Positions 62,501 to 64,000 of a stretch of DNA of 64,000 nt are shown one piece after another. Position 1 is the first letter of the stretch. Each line of letters starts with the position of its first letter. Position numbers and translations under genes: made by a program. The notes below the pieces were generated by a model that made no database searches, was not told the origin of the DNA, and saw only the letters and a program-made list of their open reading frames with translations. This stretch comes from Phoronis australis (lineage: Eukaryota > Phoronida > Phoronidae): assembly GCA_002633005.1 (NCBI GenBank), contig NMRA01000143.1:649206-713205 (forward strand), written 5' to 3'.

Positions 62501-62960
62501 AATGCTACCTTTGTCTTCCAGTGAACTGTATGGCATAAACTACAGCTGACCAAACAATTATTTTAACGAAATAATAAAGCAGGGTTCAGTGTTCCTTCAA
62601 GTGATCTGAGATCAATTGCAGCTCACGTGCAGCGAGAAATTTCCAAGTCAAGTCCATGCATCACTGCTATAGTTTACCAGAAATTCACATCGGCTGACCA
62701 GTAGGGCGCTCGTTGTCAGACGCAAAAGATTATTTCATCAACGTTACTTCTAGTTGTCTTTTTAAAAAGATTTTTACGAGAGACAGATGAGTCACTTTAC
62801 CAGAAAGACTTGGTAATTTGATCATATTGGTCTTTTCGTTTCCCTAGTTACGAAAAAGAGACTGGATTCTTCGCCAATGGCAACCGTTACATCCCTGATG
62901 GTACTGGTGACAGTGACGGTGGTGGCAACGGTGGCAATGGCGGTACAGATGGAGGAAATA
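56482..62960 (+). CDS. Gene 2: secreted VWC protein, tandem partial paralogue of gene 1, 3'-partial
   Basis: Seven exons with 727 coding bases in the window: 56482-56560, 57898-58015, 60294-60406, 61266-61346, 61832-61943, 62265-62375 and 62848-62960. After a signal-peptide exon the order is VWC, linker, VWC, Gly-rich tail. Exons 2-7 match gene 1 exons 39-44 in order, phase, motif and mostly length (118, 113, 81 against 108, 112, 111, 113 against 155). An eighth exon, probably matching gene 1 exon 45, should lie beyond 64000. Confidence 0.88.
56561..57897. other. Gene 2 intron 1
   Basis: 1.3 kb, AT-rich. No further exon, repeat array or RNA gene was recognised. It is possible that a short linker exon is missed, since phase 1-1 exons can be skipped without a frame change. 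Confidence 0.5.
57898..60406 (+). CDS. Gene 2 VWC domain 1 (exons 2-3)
   Basis: Exon 2 is 57898-58015 (NGCSYKGNTYSEGQTWDDGC, then SCVC). Exon 3 is 60294-60406 (CPSWGTLPPAC, NCCSYPKC), with a tail GYTIKYPN. It is closest to gene 1 VWC 11, sharing CSYPKCPSGYTI and the gtcagt donor. Phases are 1-2 and 2-1. The 2.3-kb intron between them is far longer than the 182-base intron at the same place in gene 1, and it contains degenerate repeats with X-box-like palindromes. Confidence 0.92.
58030..58900. repeat. Degenerate repeats with X-box-like palindromes
   Basis: Segments near 58110-58230, 58270-58380 and 58420-58520 share 'gttagaagcaggcaac'-like and 'gttgccatggtaac'-like strings. Two further similar segments (58600-58670, 58750-58830) share 'aagcaaacacttat' and 'aaaaatggttgcc'. 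The palindromes lie at 58214-58227, 58362-58375, 58507-58520 and 58814-58827. No coding capacity. Confidence 0.65.
61266..61346 (+). CDS. Gene 2 Gly/Thr linker exon (exon 4)
   Basis: An 81-nt phase 1-1 exon opening GYKPEPGVSTGTEGGTGTGG and ending TGGNTRA. It matches gene 1 exon 41 but lacks nine residues of its Gly-rich middle. The flanking introns (60407-61265 and 61347-61831) show nothing else recognisable. Confidence 0.88.
61832..62960 (+). CDS. Gene 2 VWC domain 2 plus Gly-rich tail (exons 5-7)
   Basis: Exons are 61832-61943, 62265-62375 and 62848-62960. Exon 5 reads GCMYTDGTVHKVGETWSDGC then HCTC. Exon 6 reads CLQWNLPSFC and FCCGMPRC and ends in phase 2. Exon 7 reads GYEKETGFFANGNRYIPDG and then a Gly/Asp/Asn-rich tail 14 residues shorter than in gene 1 exon 44. 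GCMYTDGTVHKVGETW is identical to gene 1 VWC 12, so this pair is recent or strongly conserved. Confidence 0.93.
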
Positions 62961-63209
62961 GTAAGAGTCACCTTTTAAAGCCAATTTATATTTTCTCGCA
63001 TTGCCGTCTTTTTTCGACAACGATTATTTTCCAATGGAAGCTGAACATTTGTCATGTGGTCCCATTTGCCTTAAATTTACTACAACGTCTCTAGTGTGAC
63101 CCAGACATAAAAATGTATCCTATCGAGCAGTCTTCGGCCGGGTGTCCTTTGATAACAGAACGCGTCTACACGAATGAAGCAGCACTACCGCAAATGCACA
63201 CGAATCATA

Positions 63210-63251
<42 letters not shown>

Positions 63252-64000
63252 AGTCCACAGATATGCTTTATCATGCTCACAAAACCATTTATCGCCTTGT
63301 TCCAACACTTTTTAACAATTCGGCTTGTGGCAACTACATCTTCCCAGCCCCGTTACAAGATGCAGGTCAAAGGAGGTATTATGCAACCAGATCACCACTG
63401 GCCTCCAACAGTCTAATCACTTGAGTTTGGTAGATATCACGTGTTAGTAATCCATGAACGGACTGCTAAATGCATAGGTCACACTTGTCCATTTACCAGA
63501 CTTTGAAAGGAGTTTTCAAACTTTCCTCCAACGGTGTCAATCTTAAACGACACGTAATATCCGAAATCTGCTTAAAATTGATATTCTCTTTGTCAGAGAT
63601 AAGATATTACAGTTTTTGGTGGTTGGTCTTTACCCACAGTTGTCGTGTAACTTGCTAAAAGCGTAGGTCACGATGCCCGTTTAGCACTGACTTTGAAAAG
63701 AAATTTCGAAATGTTGATCCTTTTAACTTTTGAGGGTTGTCAAGGTTACAGCTAGAGCATTATTTTGTTTCAGAGAAATGGATGGGAAAGTCGTTTTAAA
63801 TATCTGTTAACAGGTACACTTTTAAGATAGAAAAAGTTAATGAAGATCGCCCGCCCAGCACTACATTGTACATGTACGTCTAAACTGTATAGTACAAGTT
63901 CCAGACCCGCGTCCGTTAATTACATGTAACACAAAATGGAAAGAAGGCCTTTAAATTCAATGGCTAAATTCCATACGAAATGAGCCACAATCTTTAGTTT
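62961..64000. other. Gene 2 intron 7, running off the window
   Basis: Contains a (TC)n microsatellite at 63211-63246. No acceptor followed by a VWC-like exon was found, so the next exon lies outside. Short open frames here are shadows of the microsatellite or random. Confidence 0.6.
63211..63246. repeat. (TC)n microsatellite
   Basis: About 18 TC units in intron 7 of gene 2. Confidence 0.95.

Noticed and set aside
1..64000. CRISPR array, operon or prophage interpretation of the many direct repeats
   Set aside because: Spliced eukaryotic genes cover most of the window, and the repeats are contiguous minisatellites without unique spacers.

Overview
This is eukaryotic genomic DNA: long AT-rich introns, GT-AG splice junctions throughout, many minisatellites and fold-back elements, and no bacterial-style gene packing. 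The coding exons build secreted, disulfide-rich matrix-type proteins (vWA, ShKT and VWC domains joined by Thr/Gly/Pro linkers). A marine invertebrate animal is the likeliest source. A mollusc-like or other non-vertebrate metazoan fits the domain mix, but the sequence alone does not fix the species.

Gene 1 (+ strand, already under way at the left edge, last exon 48209-48338) is read here as 48 exons with about 2,060 codons in the window. Every donor and acceptor was placed by hand and every exon length agrees with its codon phase. The order is: C-terminal part of a first vWA domain; linker; complete second vWA with a MIDAS motif; 27-nt microexon; two ShKT domains; two VWC; one ShKT; five VWC; two ShKT; seven VWC; short C-terminus. 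This makes 2 vWA, 5 ShKT and 14 VWC domains. Each VWC is split over two exons and most modules are phase 1-1, so they could be duplicated or shuffled without breaking the frame.

About 8.1 kb downstream, gene 2 begins at 56482 with its own signal-peptide exon ending in a Lys-Arg site. It continues with six exons that match gene 1 exons 39-44 one for one, in order and phase and nearly in length. It runs off the right edge. Gene 2 is therefore a partial tandem copy of the 3' part of gene 1 behind a separate secretion exon. A VWC exon fragment lies between the genes at about 51.18 kb.

Two direct duplications, 4136-5070/5072-6005 and 28304-30006/30008-31649, each meet at a single n. They look like unmerged allelic contig ends, not biology. 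The second adds a spurious half VWC domain that happens to stay in frame. Other non-coding structure includes several minisatellites (one built from a splice-donor region), MITE-like inverted repeats, tRNA-like SINE remnants, repeat-borne CTCF-like motifs near the left edge, and a group of RFX X-box-like palindromes in a gene 2 intron. No reverse transcriptase, transposase, rRNA or intact tRNA gene was recognised.
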